From: an uncultured delta proteobacterium
Lineage (GTDB): Bacteria; Desulfobacterota; Syntrophorhabdia; Syntrophorhabdales; Syntrophorhabdaceae
Length of the DNA stretch: 13,523 nucleotides
Assembly: GCA_903872255.1 (NCBI GenBank)
Contig: CAIQJW010000204.1
Coordinates: 1-13,523, forward strand
Direction of reading: 5' to 3'
In this document: positions 1 through 5,934 of the stretch, one piece after another
How the letters are laid out: the number at the start of each line of letters is the position of its first letter
Numbering within the stretch: position 1 is the first letter of the stretch
The notes under the pieces: model-generated
The model's input: the letters and a program-made list of their open reading frames with translations, nothing else
What the model was told of the DNA's origin: nothing
Databases searched by the model: none
Translations under genes and position numbers: made by a program

Positions 1-73
1 TATGTTAAAAGGCAGCCGTCCAGTTCCCTGATAATCCCGGGACAAGCATCTAATCCGGAGAAGGAGACAATTG
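1..73. other. Left edge, no gene recognised
   Basis: This stretch lies downstream of the leftward gene. The only + strand ATG near the edge opens a nine-codon frame that stops at once. Two minus-strand frames stay open to the edge but have no start codon with a convincing ribosome binding site. I see no terminator hairpin followed by a T-run for the leftward gene, so its transcript may continue into a further gene outside the window. Confidence 0.4.
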
Positions 74-337
74 CTACCAGCTAACCCTGATGACATCACC
101 CACGTTAAGGCCGCAGTTCTGCAGAGTACTGATAACAACGCACGAAAGTGTTTTGTAACATGTCAGGCATGATCCGATAATGATGAGCTTGCCTCCCCCG
201 GCACCGCCTTTTGCCGCTTCATTTCCATTTGCCAGCCGTATAAGCCCCCTTATTATAAGGAAGGCCCCGATTACAGGTATGACGGGGGAAACCGTCGACT
301 GGGCATTATTCAAAAAGTTTGTGATCATTTCAGTCAT
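74..337 (-). CDS. Small membrane protein, DotP/pilin-like, divergent from the operon
   Basis: The product is 87 residues and not firmly recognised. The start ATG is preceded on the minus strand by AAGGAA about seven bases upstream, a good ribosome binding site. Residues 16-34 form a hydrophobic segment (VSPVIPVIGAFLIIRGLIR). A Gly/Ala-rich linker follows, then a second, weaker hydrophobic stretch (KLIIIGSCL) and a Cys-containing tail. The pattern of hydrophobic helix, 'G-L-I-x-x-A-N', small polar linker and '(G/S)-C-L' is also found in the protein at 3249-3632 on the other strand. Two-helix proteins of this size in type IVB systems include IcmC/DotE and IcmD/DotP, and VirB2-type pilins have a similar layout. 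Unlike the 3249 protein it has no N-terminal signal peptide. The link to the secretion system rests on this resemblance and on position. It could instead belong to an unrelated leftward operon. Confidence 0.55.
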   Translation of the reverse strand: MTEMITNFLNNAQSTVSPVIPVIGAFLIIRGLIRLANGNEAAKGGAGGGKLIIIGSCLTCYKTLSCVVISTLQNCGLNVGDVIRVSW

Positions 338-398
338 ATGAGATTCCTTTTATAGGTATGTCGCTATTTATCATATAGCGGAAAATGGAGCATATACG
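338..398. promoter_or_regulatory. Divergent intergenic region, probable operon promoter
   Basis: This 61-base gap separates two divergently transcribed genes, so promoters for both must lie in it or in the flanking coding sequence. It is AT-rich and holds overlapping -10-like hexamers on both strands (TATCAT on + at 369-374, TATGAT on - at 375-370). Neither has a recognisable -35 box at normal spacing. The ribosome binding site of the leftward gene is within 343-349 and that of dotI is GGAG at 387-390. I infer promoter activity from the layout rather than from strong consensus boxes. Confidence 0.4.
362..380. repeat. Perfect inverted repeat CGCTAT-N7-ATAGCG
   Basis: Six-base arms at 362-367 and 375-380 are exactly complementary across a seven-base loop. 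The repeat sits in the middle of the divergent gap and overlaps the -10-like hexamers of both strands, which is a usual place for a repressor operator. No T-run follows, so it is not a typical terminator. A six-base match can also occur by chance. Confidence 0.4.
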
Positions 399-1079
399 GT
401 GAAGGAACAAAAACATGTACCTACAGCTAAAGATGGAGGCGAAGCGCTTGCCATTGAAGTGGGGATCTTCAGGGGACTCAAGCTGTCTTCGACGGCCCTC
501 ATTATACTCCCGGCGGCGATGCTGGTGTTATCCATAATCATTGTGGCGGCATCGATCGTAATTGTTGCGGTGGGCAAGGGGAAGGACAAGATCGTGTTCA
601 TGGATGCAACGGGCAGGCCGTCATTGATCCGGGCGGATGATCCGGACAAGATATACTGGCCGGAACTTGAGATCTTCTGCAAAGATGCCGTAAAGGATAT
701 CCTGGCATGGACATACGTCGAAGTGAAATCAAAGGATGATCTTTCCAACCGGATGGCCCGTATGTCGCGCCACTTCGATCCTGCATCATTCAAGGCATTT
801 TACGAGCCATATCGGGATAATTACCTCAAATCACTGGCAGACCAGAAACTGGTTGTGACCGCTGAATGGCACAATCTTAAGGATGCAAAAATACACGGCA
901 AGGAAGCTGCTTTACTTGTTGCCGTTCGGCTTAATGCGGTGCGCGTCGTTGGTGAAGAGGTTGCCAATGCGGATATCAAGACAAAGGTTTATGAGATAAA
1001 GCTATATAAAGGAGTACGTAATGTGGAAAACCCTTTTGGCCTTTACATTGTTCGTTTTTCTGAACCCGTTGGCGGCTGA
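399..1079 (+). CDS. dotI: DotI/IcmL/TraM-like inner-membrane protein (VirB8-type)
   Basis: The product is 226 residues, close to the length of Legionella DotI (about 212). It starts at GTG, with GGAG eight bases upstream; the nearby ATG at 384 meets a stop after five codons. A cytosolic N-terminus (1-31) leads to one long hydrophobic segment (about 32-58). A periplasmic domain follows, matching the DotI/TraM pattern: 'FMDATGRPSLI' near 67-77, 'FDPASFKAFYE' near 126-136 (equivalent to the FTxxGWxxF region of DotI) and a terminal 'VENPFGLYIVRF' at 209-220 (equivalent to the LENPxG ending). DotI has a VirB8-like, NTF2-type periplasmic fold and helps form the inner-membrane complex of type IVB systems. 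The last 59 bases overlap the start of dotH in another frame. The family call rests on motif recall and the adjacent dotH. Confidence 0.8.
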   Translation: MKEQKHVPTAKDGGEALAIEVGIFRGLKLSSTALIILPAAMLVLSIIIVAASIVIVAVGKGKDKIVFMDATGRPSLIRADDPDKIYWPELEIFCKDAVKDILAWTYVEVKSKDDLSNRMARMSRHFDPASFKAFYEPYRDNYLKSLADQKLVVTAEWHNLKDAKIHGKEAALLVAVRLNAVRVVGEEVANADIKTKVYEIKLYKGVRNVENPFGLYIVRFSEPVGG

Positions 1080-1884
1080 TGCTGCACCGGAGAAGTCATC
1101 CGGGACGGAGAAACACGAAGAGCAAAGGCGTGCGGTGGAAGACCAGATAATTGTCCCGCCGTTTGACCTTCCCGAAAAGGATGTTGTCGAAATGAAGGAT
1201 AAGGTACAGCGACTGAAACCGATCATCGAAAAAGACCAGGAATTATTACGGATGAAGATTGTGGACATGGATGAAGTACCGGGAATAGTACCAAAGCTGC
1301 GTCTTGCGTATGGATATGGCAGCGTCTTGAACCTTCCCTTTTCCTTTTCGGCAGACGATGTAGCGATTGGAGCCCGGGAAAAATTCAATATTGAGATCAA
1401 GGACGGCTCACTTGTTATCTTTCCCGTAAAAGAATTTAAAACTACGAACCTTATTATCTTCGAGAAGAAGTCTGAAGGGTCTGCGCCGCATCATTATCTC
1501 CTCGTGGAGGATGGAACATCCGGGGAGGCCGATCTCACGGTAAATATAAAGCGCCGTGATATTTATGATCTCAAGTCCGCTACAGATGCAATGGTGCGCA
1601 CGATCACGACCCTGCAACTGCCCGAAAAGGGTTCAGTAGAAGACTTGCTTCTTATGGGGCGCTCACCTTCATTGACCAGGCTCGATACGTACCCTTTTAC
1701 TCGTATGATGAGCCTCGTAAAACCCGAACTGTATGTATTTATGATAGCCGGCAAGGTAATGCCTGTCGGCAACGCCGAGTTCTGGCTCGATCTCGGGAAT
1801 GGTACAAGCATAATTGCGTCACGTCAACGTGAGGTGACCGTCCGGAGAATACTTGATGGAAAGACTTTTAAATATGTTCAGTAA
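1021..1884 (+). CDS. dotH: DotH/IcmK/TraN-like outer-membrane core protein (VirB9-type)
   Basis: The product is 287 residues, shorter than Legionella DotH (about 360). The ATG has GGAG (1011-1014) six bases upstream, which fixes this start inside dotI. Residues 1-20 are a clear signal peptide with cleavage likely after LAADA. A proline- and charge-rich region (23-60) precedes 'KLRLAYGYGSVLNLPF' (92-107), the counterpart of the DotH/VirB9 segment 'IRLATGFISSLVFLD'. Beta-rich sequence then extends to the end, as in VirB9-type domains. In Dot/Icm systems DotH is held at the outer membrane by lipoproteins DotC and DotD and binds DotG. The neighbours here (DotI before, DotC-like after) support the same role. 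The tryptophan/proline of the usual 'GxPWPI' motif is missing, which makes this a divergent member. Confidence 0.75.
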   Translation: MWKTLLAFTLFVFLNPLAADAAPEKSSGTEKHEEQRRAVEDQIIVPPFDLPEKDVVEMKDKVQRLKPIIEKDQELLRMKIVDMDEVPGIVPKLRLAYGYGSVLNLPFSFSADDVAIGAREKFNIEIKDGSLVIFPVKEFKTTNLIIFEKKSEGSAPHHYLLVEDGTSGEADLTVNIKRRDIYDLKSATDAMVRTITTLQLPEKGSVEDLLLMGRSPSLTRLDTYPFTRMMSLVKPELYVFMIAGKVMPVGNAEFWLDLGNGTSIIASRQREVTVRRILDGKTFKYVQ

Positions 1885-2131
1885 ATATGGCATTCTTGTT
1901 TTATTTACCACTCTCATTCTTGGTATCGTGCAGCCGGCCAGTGCCGAGAAAAAGGACGACCAGGCCACGACGTCTCCGGCTGCGACAATATCAACGATCA
2001 CAAAGGCACTTGCGCGGCAGGTCGCTTTTGTAAAAACACTTTCGGTTGAATACCCCTGCCAGTTTGAGCAGGAAATGCCCAATGAAAAAGAGAGGAGCAA
2101 CAGAGAAAAAGGAAAAATGAGGCCCGAATGA
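1856..2131 (+). CDS. Small exported protein between dotH and dotC, unknown
   Basis: The product is 91 residues from the ATG at 1856. GGAG at 1844-1847 lies eight bases upstream, so I prefer this ATG to the TTG three bases before it; an ATG at 1874 is a further option. The start overlaps the end of dotH and the stop overlaps the next start as ATGA. An N-terminal hydrophobic segment (YGILVLFTTLILGIVQ) ends in PASAEKK, a typical signal peptidase I site, so the mature protein would be about 60 residues, polar and highly charged at its C-terminus. It has one cysteine and no lipobox. I do not recognise a family. Its place between two outer-membrane core genes suggests a periplasmic accessory subunit. 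Confidence 0.6.
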   Translation: MERLLNMFSKYGILVLFTTLILGIVQPASAEKKDDQATTSPAATISTITKALARQVAFVKTLSVEYPCQFEQEMPNEKERSNREKGKMRPE

Positions 2132-2763
2132 AGATATTGAGTCCGTGTTGTTCAGTGATTGTTGCTATGCTGATACCGATATTGATCGTTGGATGTTCTC
2201 CCGCGATCAGGCAAATATCTGATGATGCTATCGAAAAAGAGGCTGTCCTTATTGCCCGAGATGAAGGAAGACAAGAAGGCAGACGGGAAGGCGTAAACCT
2301 ATGCAGGCTGGAAATGGACGAACAACTACGGGATTTCGTCCGAAAATACCGGGACCAGCTGCTCTACCTTGAATTAGTAAAAGGGGGGGCAATACTCCCT
2401 GCCGAGGTCCGGTTGATCTATAATCAGGCGAAGATAAGCCGTGATGGAAGCAGTTACTCGGCACCAAACCTGACATGGAGGATTGTTTCACCTCCCCAAT
2501 TTATCAGCGATGACTCGCAGGGTGACTGGTTAAAAAAGGACAGAGCAAATTTCTGTTATTTTCTGGTCGAATCTTTCGCAACGGAGGCCGAGGCTTTTCT
2601 CTTTCTCGGCAATACGAAAAAACCTGATGACGTGTTCCTGACTACAGCACCTCATGGAGATGGCGGAAGATGGGCGGTCCTTGCTAAAGCCTTCAAACCA
2701 AATTGCGATGCCGCTATGTCTTTTTATAACAAACTTGGCCGGCAGCCGATCAGGATCGATTAG
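2128..2763 (+). CDS. dotC: DotC-like lipoprotein with SPOR-like C-terminus
   Basis: The product is 211 residues, against about 300 for Legionella DotC. It starts in an ATGA overlap with the previous gene. The lipobox LIVGC puts the lipidated cysteine at 23; Ser at +2 favours the outer membrane. Residues about 44-134 follow the C-terminal part of DotC: 'DEGRQEGRREGVN' (like 'EEGWKQGIQQAD'), then 'LRDFVRKYRDQLLYLELVKGG' split by a turn, 'ILPAEV', and 'LTWRIVSPPQF...DW'. Residues 141-205 resemble a SPOR peptidoglycan-binding domain, with a strand 'CYFLVESF', helix 'ATEAEAFLFLG', strand 'RWAVLAKAF' and helix 'CDAAMSFYNKL'. DotC, with DotD, is required to place DotH at the outer membrane. The DotC assignment is from recalled similarity; the SPOR assignment is an inference from pattern only. 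Confidence 0.6.
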   Translation: MKILSPCCSVIVAMLIPILIVGCSPAIRQISDDAIEKEAVLIARDEGRQEGRREGVNLCRLEMDEQLRDFVRKYRDQLLYLELVKGGAILPAEVRLIYNQAKISRDGSSYSAPNLTWRIVSPPQFISDDSQGDWLKKDRANFCYFLVESFATEAEAFLFLGNTKKPDDVFLTTAPHGDGGRWAVLAKAFKPNCDAAMSFYNKLGRQPIRID

Positions 2764-2770
2764 AACCAAG

Positions 2771-3256
2771 ATGCTGATACGATATTTACCAGGCAAATAC
2801 GATGAAAAGATACCGGTTCCGGTGCAGAAGAAAATCATTTCGTATAAACGTGAAGAAGATAATAAAGCAAAGTTTATTTTCGAAACGACGGATGGCAGGC
2901 CGCAGCAGGTGAAGCTTGAAGACTGCGCGCCATTGATGTCGGGTGAAAACAAGGTAAGATCGTGGCTGAAAATGGGAGGCCTTTTTGCGCTTCTCGTCGC
3001 CTTTTGTGCCGGCAGCTGCAATATGTTATTCCGGGTCTATACCGAAGGCTATGCAAATTCAGGTGTTCTCGTTATCGTCCAGCTTATGATAAGCCTCGCT
3101 CTTCTGGTTTATTTGACCTGGGTCTTCAAGGTTACAATCGAACGATATCTTTATGGCGGATTAATATTTGGCCTGGGAGAAATCTATTTCCAGTCCGAGA
3201 ATGAAAAGACTTTTTTTCACGACATAATAAATGAAAGGGGAAGAAAGAATGATTGA
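2771..3256 (+). CDS. Two-helix membrane protein, unknown, within T4BSS operon
   Basis: The product is 161 residues from the ATG at 2771, just after the dotC stop. The frame is open upstream to 2654, but those codons overlap dotC and have no better ribosome binding site; the AGGA at 2752-2755 is rather far (15 bases). Residues 1-66 are polar and charged and probably cytosolic ('YLPGKYDEKIP', then 'FIFETTDGRPQQVKLEDC'). Two hydrophobic segments follow at about 69-87 and 98-119, and the C-terminus is again charged. This topology is shared with small inner-membrane Dot/Icm proteins such as IcmV, but I cannot show homology. The stop overlaps the next start by eight bases, indicating tight coupling to the pilin-like gene after it. 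Confidence 0.65.
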   Translation: MLIRYLPGKYDEKIPVPVQKKIISYKREEDNKAKFIFETTDGRPQQVKLEDCAPLMSGENKVRSWLKMGGLFALLVAFCAGSCNMLFRVYTEGYANSGVLVIVQLMISLALLVYLTWVFKVTIERYLYGGLIFGLGEIYFQSENEKTFFHDIINERGRKND

Positions 3257-3632
3257 AAAAACGAAATTATCGAAGATAGGACAAAACAGCCGCTTCCTTC
3301 GGTTTGTTGTCGCATCTTTCACCTTATTCTGGGTATCAGCAAAAAATACACAGGCTGATTCATTCAGTGTAACATGGGGCGAGGGATCAAATACTGCTGA
3401 ATCGTTCTTGACGAGCCTTTCGACGATGATAATGAACGGACTTCTGGCAATCTCCTTTTGCGCGGGGACGGGCCTTATTATTTGGGGATTTGTTTCGATG
3501 GCAAACAGGGACAGCAACCCTCAGGGCGCTCAGGGTGCATGGAAAAAGGTCGCATTCGGGGGATGTCTCGTATCCCTGTCATTCATCCTTGGCATCGTCA
3601 AAGCCACAATGAAGAGCGCGGCGGGATCGTGA
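3249..3632 (+). CDS. Exported two-helix protein, DotP/IcmD or VirB2-pilin-like
   Basis: The product is 127 residues from the ATG at 3249, which has AAGGGG (3235-3240) eight bases upstream; an in-frame ATG at 3231 would lengthen it by six residues. An N-terminal signal-like segment (about 16-32, possible cleavage near TQADS) is followed by hydrophobic helices at about 62-84 and 101-119. The linker between them (MANRDSNPQGAQGAWKK) and the 'FGGCLVSL' second helix recall IcmD/DotP and related IncI small proteins, and the overall plan is that of VirB2/TrbC-type pilins. The helix-linker-helix core resembles the divergent 74-337 product. I infer an inner-membrane or pilus-type subunit of the secretion apparatus; the exact family is unsettled. 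Confidence 0.6.
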   Translation: MIEKTKLSKIGQNSRFLRFVVASFTLFWVSAKNTQADSFSVTWGEGSNTAESFLTSLSTMIMNGLLAISFCAGTGLIIWGFVSMANRDSNPQGAQGAWKKVAFGGCLVSLSFILGIVKATMKSAAGS

Positions 3633-3949
3633 GTCTGGAAAAGAGGCAAAACTATCAGAGCATAAATAGCTCCATTCTTGTCCCGAAGCTTAATGTGACG
3701 ATGGAAGATCTGGTCATCGCCATCTGCCCCGCAATGCTTGGAAATGGCACTTCGGGACTTTGCTCGTATGTATCGGAGATAATGGGGATATTTATTGGCG
3801 TTGTCGGGGTATCAGGTTCGATTGCCCTGCTTATCTTCGCTCAGAAAAAACGAAAAGAAGAGATCAAACAGCGCGGATATTGCCGTTCCAGTATTTTAAG
3901 GAGATACCTGACCTATATCATGGGAACGGATTGGCTGCGTTGCAGATGA
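3629..3949 (+). CDS. Small single-helix membrane protein, unknown
   Basis: The product is 106 residues if read from the GTG at 3629, whose last bases form the stop of the preceding gene (GTGA overlap). An upstream ATG at 3458 is in frame but lies wholly inside the previous gene and gives non-hydrophobic filler, so I reject it. An ATG at 3701 is an alternative with no visible ribosome binding site. There is one strong membrane segment (about 50-72, IMGIFIGVVGVSGSIALLIFA). A Cys-containing segment precedes it (ICPAMLGNGTSGLC) and a strongly basic tail follows (KKRKEEIKQRG). The positive-inside rule puts the tail in the cytosol. It lies immediately before the DotB ATPase gene, so it may be a small inner-membrane platform subunit. 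No family is recognised. Confidence 0.55.
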   Translation: MSLEKRQNYQSINSSILVPKLNVTMEDLVIAICPAMLGNGTSGLCSYVSEIMGIFIGVVGVSGSIALLIFAQKKRKEEIKQRGYCRSSILRRYLTYIMGTDWLRCR

Positions 3950-3977
3950 CGGCACTTTCCCCCGGCCCGGCCTGCTG

Positions 3978-5069
3978 ATGGACAACTTTTTAGATCAAAT
4001 AACTGACGAGGCGATCCGGGAAAATGCCTCCGATATTTACATACAGTCTGAAAGCCCGGCATTTTTGAGAACACATGGACATATGACCCGGGCAAATGTC
4101 CGGCCCCCGGAAGGGTATGAACTGGACGATGCGATAGAGCGGATACTGAAGATCTCGGGAGCAAAAGCCCAGCTTTACGACAGGGAAGAAAAAGACCTCT
4201 CGTACACAAAGCAAATAGGAAACGGGCGGGGAAAAAGGACCTTCCGGTTTCGTGTTAATGTGTGTCTTTCAAAAAAAGGCGTGGCGATTGTCATGAGGCG
4301 CCTCAGATCGGTGGAGCCTGATCCGGTCAACCTCGGCATACCGGATGAGCTCACGAGGCTTATTCTGGACAGTTCCGCAGGGGGTATAATATTCATTGCC
4401 GGGCCGACAGGGAGCGGGAAGTCAACGACGCTTGCATCGATAATTGCATTTCTCCTTAAATCCAGAGCTCTCAATTGTATTACGATCGAGGATCCTATCG
4501 AATACGATATACCGGATGGGATAGGAAACATTATTGAGCGCGAGGTAGGGACAACGACATTGTCTTTCGAGACAGCCCTCCGGGCGGCAATGCGTCAGAG
4601 GCCGGATATAATCCTCGTAGGAGAAGTCCGGGACCCAGAGACATCACTCGCAGCAATTCAGGCAGCGAAAACAGGCCATCTTGTCTTTACGACCATCCAT
4701 GCTCTCATGGCAACCCAGGTTCCATCACGAATAGCGTCTATGTTCCCGATAGAAAAGCAATCATGGATAATCCAGGAACTTGCAGATGTCCTATTGGCCG
4801 TCATGGTACAGGTTCTTGTGCCCTCCGGGAGGCTTGGTCCGGGAAAAGGAGAATTAATTCTTGCCACCGAGTTTCTTGATACAAAGGAGGCATTTACACG
4901 CGAACTTCTTCTTAAGGGACAATACGATCGGCTTCGCACTGAGCAAAGGAGTAGAAAGATAGGCTGGACCCTCAATCAGAGCCTGAAAAAACTGGTTATT
5001 GCGAATAGTGTGGATGAACTTGATGCCAGACGGGTCACGAACGATCTTGCACGGTTCATGAATGAATAA
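3978..5069 (+). CDS. dotB: DotB/TraJ-like PilT-family secretion ATPase
   Basis: The product is 363 residues, near Legionella DotB (about 377). The N-terminal domain contains the PilT-type 'ENASDIYIQ...LRTHG' motif (about 15-34). The C-terminal RecA-like domain has Walker A GPTGSGKST (142-150), the Asp box TIEDPIEY (169-176), Walker B DIILVGEVRD (210-219) and the His box KTGHLVFTTIHA (231-242), so every catalytic element is intact. Such proteins form cytosolic hexamers that dock on the VirB4-like ATPase at the inner membrane and use ATP hydrolysis to drive substrate transfer. A type IV pilus retraction ATPase is the other possibility, but no pilus genes are present and all recognisable neighbours belong to a type IVB system. 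The ATG has no good ribosome binding site and may depend on coupling from the gene 28 bases upstream. Confidence 0.88.
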   Translation: MDNFLDQITDEAIRENASDIYIQSESPAFLRTHGHMTRANVRPPEGYELDDAIERILKISGAKAQLYDREEKDLSYTKQIGNGRGKRTFRFRVNVCLSKKGVAIVMRRLRSVEPDPVNLGIPDELTRLILDSSAGGIIFIAGPTGSGKSTTLASIIAFLLKSRALNCITIEDPIEYDIPDGIGNIIEREVGTTTLSFETALRAAMRQRPDIILVGEVRDPETSLAAIQAAKTGHLVFTTIHALMATQVPSRIASMFPIEKQSWIIQELADVLLAVMVQVLVPSGRLGPGKGELILATEFLDTKEAFTRELLLKGQYDRLRTEQRSRKIGWTLNQSLKKLVIANSVDELDARRVTNDLARFMNE

Positions 5070-5176
5070 CATAAATGTAAAGTGATAAATTTTAATTGTT
5101 TCTGCCAGGAAGTAATATTCCTATCCGGCGAAGATTCAAGCATCCCATGCTATTAAATATTCTGGAGGGGAAAATC
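5070..5176 (+). other. Largest gap within the operon, two short inverted repeats
   Basis: This 107-base AT-rich stretch lies between the DotB gene and the VirB5-like triplet. It contains two small perfect inverted repeats: AGGAA-N6-TTCCT (5107-5122) and AGCAT-CCC-ATGCT (5139-5151). Neither is followed by a T-run. The strong ribosome binding site GGAGGGG (5164-5170) for the next gene is at its end. An internal promoter or an mRNA processing/stability element would be reasonable here, but I cannot identify a -35/-10 pair at proper spacing. Confidence 0.35.
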
Positions 5177-5932
5177 ATGAAGGAACAATTGCGGAAATAT
5201 ATTGGGACAAAAACGGGAAAGATCTTTTGTCTATTTCTGGTCTTTTCCATTTTTGCGACGAGCGCTTTTGGGATGGCTGTTACGGTCACCAATTACCAGA
5301 TGCTTATGCAGATGATCCAGAAAATGGTTACCCAGGTAATAACTGAAAAAATACAGTCGGTATGGAACGACGAAGTACGGATAAAACTCGAGGCAGGGAA
5401 ACTCAACACGAAAGGGGTTACCTTTATCAACTATGACATGTCATCTTCTATAAAGAACATGATATCGGATTACATGATAAACAGCACCGGGGCATTTTCG
5501 ACAGCCAGCGGTAAGTATTATAACGAAATGGCGAAATCCAAAGCGCAGCTCAGTTTACCTCTGGCAGGTTCTGATTTCTCACTGTTTCAAAAAAAGGCCA
5601 GGGAAGTATCAATCCTCATCGCCGGAGCCCCGGGCGGAGGTACTGCCAAAATGAAGCATTTTTCAACTGCAGATTTCGCCGCCCTCAAGCTTCGGGACGT
5701 CTTCAATCAGGCGTCTGTTGCGGCGTATGAAAGGGCTGCCCAGGGAACGTATGTTGCCGAAAAGTTTCGCAGTGAATTATCCGGTTTCAGTCCTTCTGCA
5801 GTAGATTCAGGAAAATCCGACCAGGCCGTGAAAGACCTCGCCAAGCTGACATACTACAACGCTATGCTCCAGTCGGAGATACTTGCAGTTATGTCGCAGG
5901 GCGAAATGCGCCATGCCCTGGAGGGAAAATAA
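5177..5932 (+). CDS. Exported VirB5/TrbJ-like protein, first of three paralogues
   Basis: The product is 251 residues from the ATG at 5177, chosen because GGAGGGG lies six bases upstream; the frame is open to 5096 but those codons look non-coding. Residues 1-32 are a signal peptide (IFCLFLVFSIFATSAFG). The mature protein begins MAVTVTNYQ and is rich in helix-forming sequence. The C-terminal 49 residues (from 203) contain 'GFSPSAVD', then 'DQAVKDLAK' and an alternating hydrophobic helix. The same module recurs in the next two genes. An early 'NYQ' followed by amphipathic helices and a Gln-rich terminal helix is the layout of VirB5/TrbJ proteins, which cap or line conjugative pili. The family link is an inference from pattern and context. 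It has no cysteine in the mature part. Confidence 0.6.
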   Translation: MKEQLRKYIGTKTGKIFCLFLVFSIFATSAFGMAVTVTNYQMLMQMIQKMVTQVITEKIQSVWNDEVRIKLEAGKLNTKGVTFINYDMSSSIKNMISDYMINSTGAFSTASGKYYNEMAKSKAQLSLPLAGSDFSLFQKKAREVSILIAGAPGGGTAKMKHFSTADFAALKLRDVFNQASVAAYERAAQGTYVAEKFRSELSGFSPSAVDSGKSDQAVKDLAKLTYYNAMLQSEILAVMSQGEMRHALEGK

Positions 5933-5934
5933 GA

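Noticed and set aside
74..170. Possible frameshift in the tail of the divergent small protein
   Set aside because: The tail is less hydrophobic than expected for a second helix, but neither alternative minus-strand frame gives a better membrane segment, so I left the gene intact.
371..793. 140-residue minus-strand reading frame opposite dotI
   Set aside because: It is Ser/Ile-rich with no ribosome binding site and lies antisense to a well-supported gene.
1002..1400. 132-residue minus-strand frame opposite dotH
   Set aside because: Antisense shadow of dotH, with no recognisable protein features.
2654..2770. Upstream extension of the two-helix membrane protein
   Set aside because: It overlaps dotC by more than 100 bases and adds no recognisable sequence; the ATG at 2771 directly follows the dotC stop.
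2530..3021. 163-residue minus-strand frame
   Set aside because: It spans the dotC/membrane-protein junction in antisense; composition is unlike a real protein and the sense genes are better supported.
3458..3628. Upstream extension of the small single-helix protein
   Set aside because: It lies entirely within the preceding pilin-like gene in another frame; the GTG at 3629 forms a classical stop/start overlap.
3760..3978. 72-residue + strand frame
   Set aside because: It overlaps the better-supported 3629-3949 gene in another frame and encodes no membrane segment or motif.
5096..5176. 27-codon N-terminal extension of the first VirB5-like protein
   Set aside because: It would bury the signal peptide, and the GGAGGGG site clearly serves the ATG at 5177.
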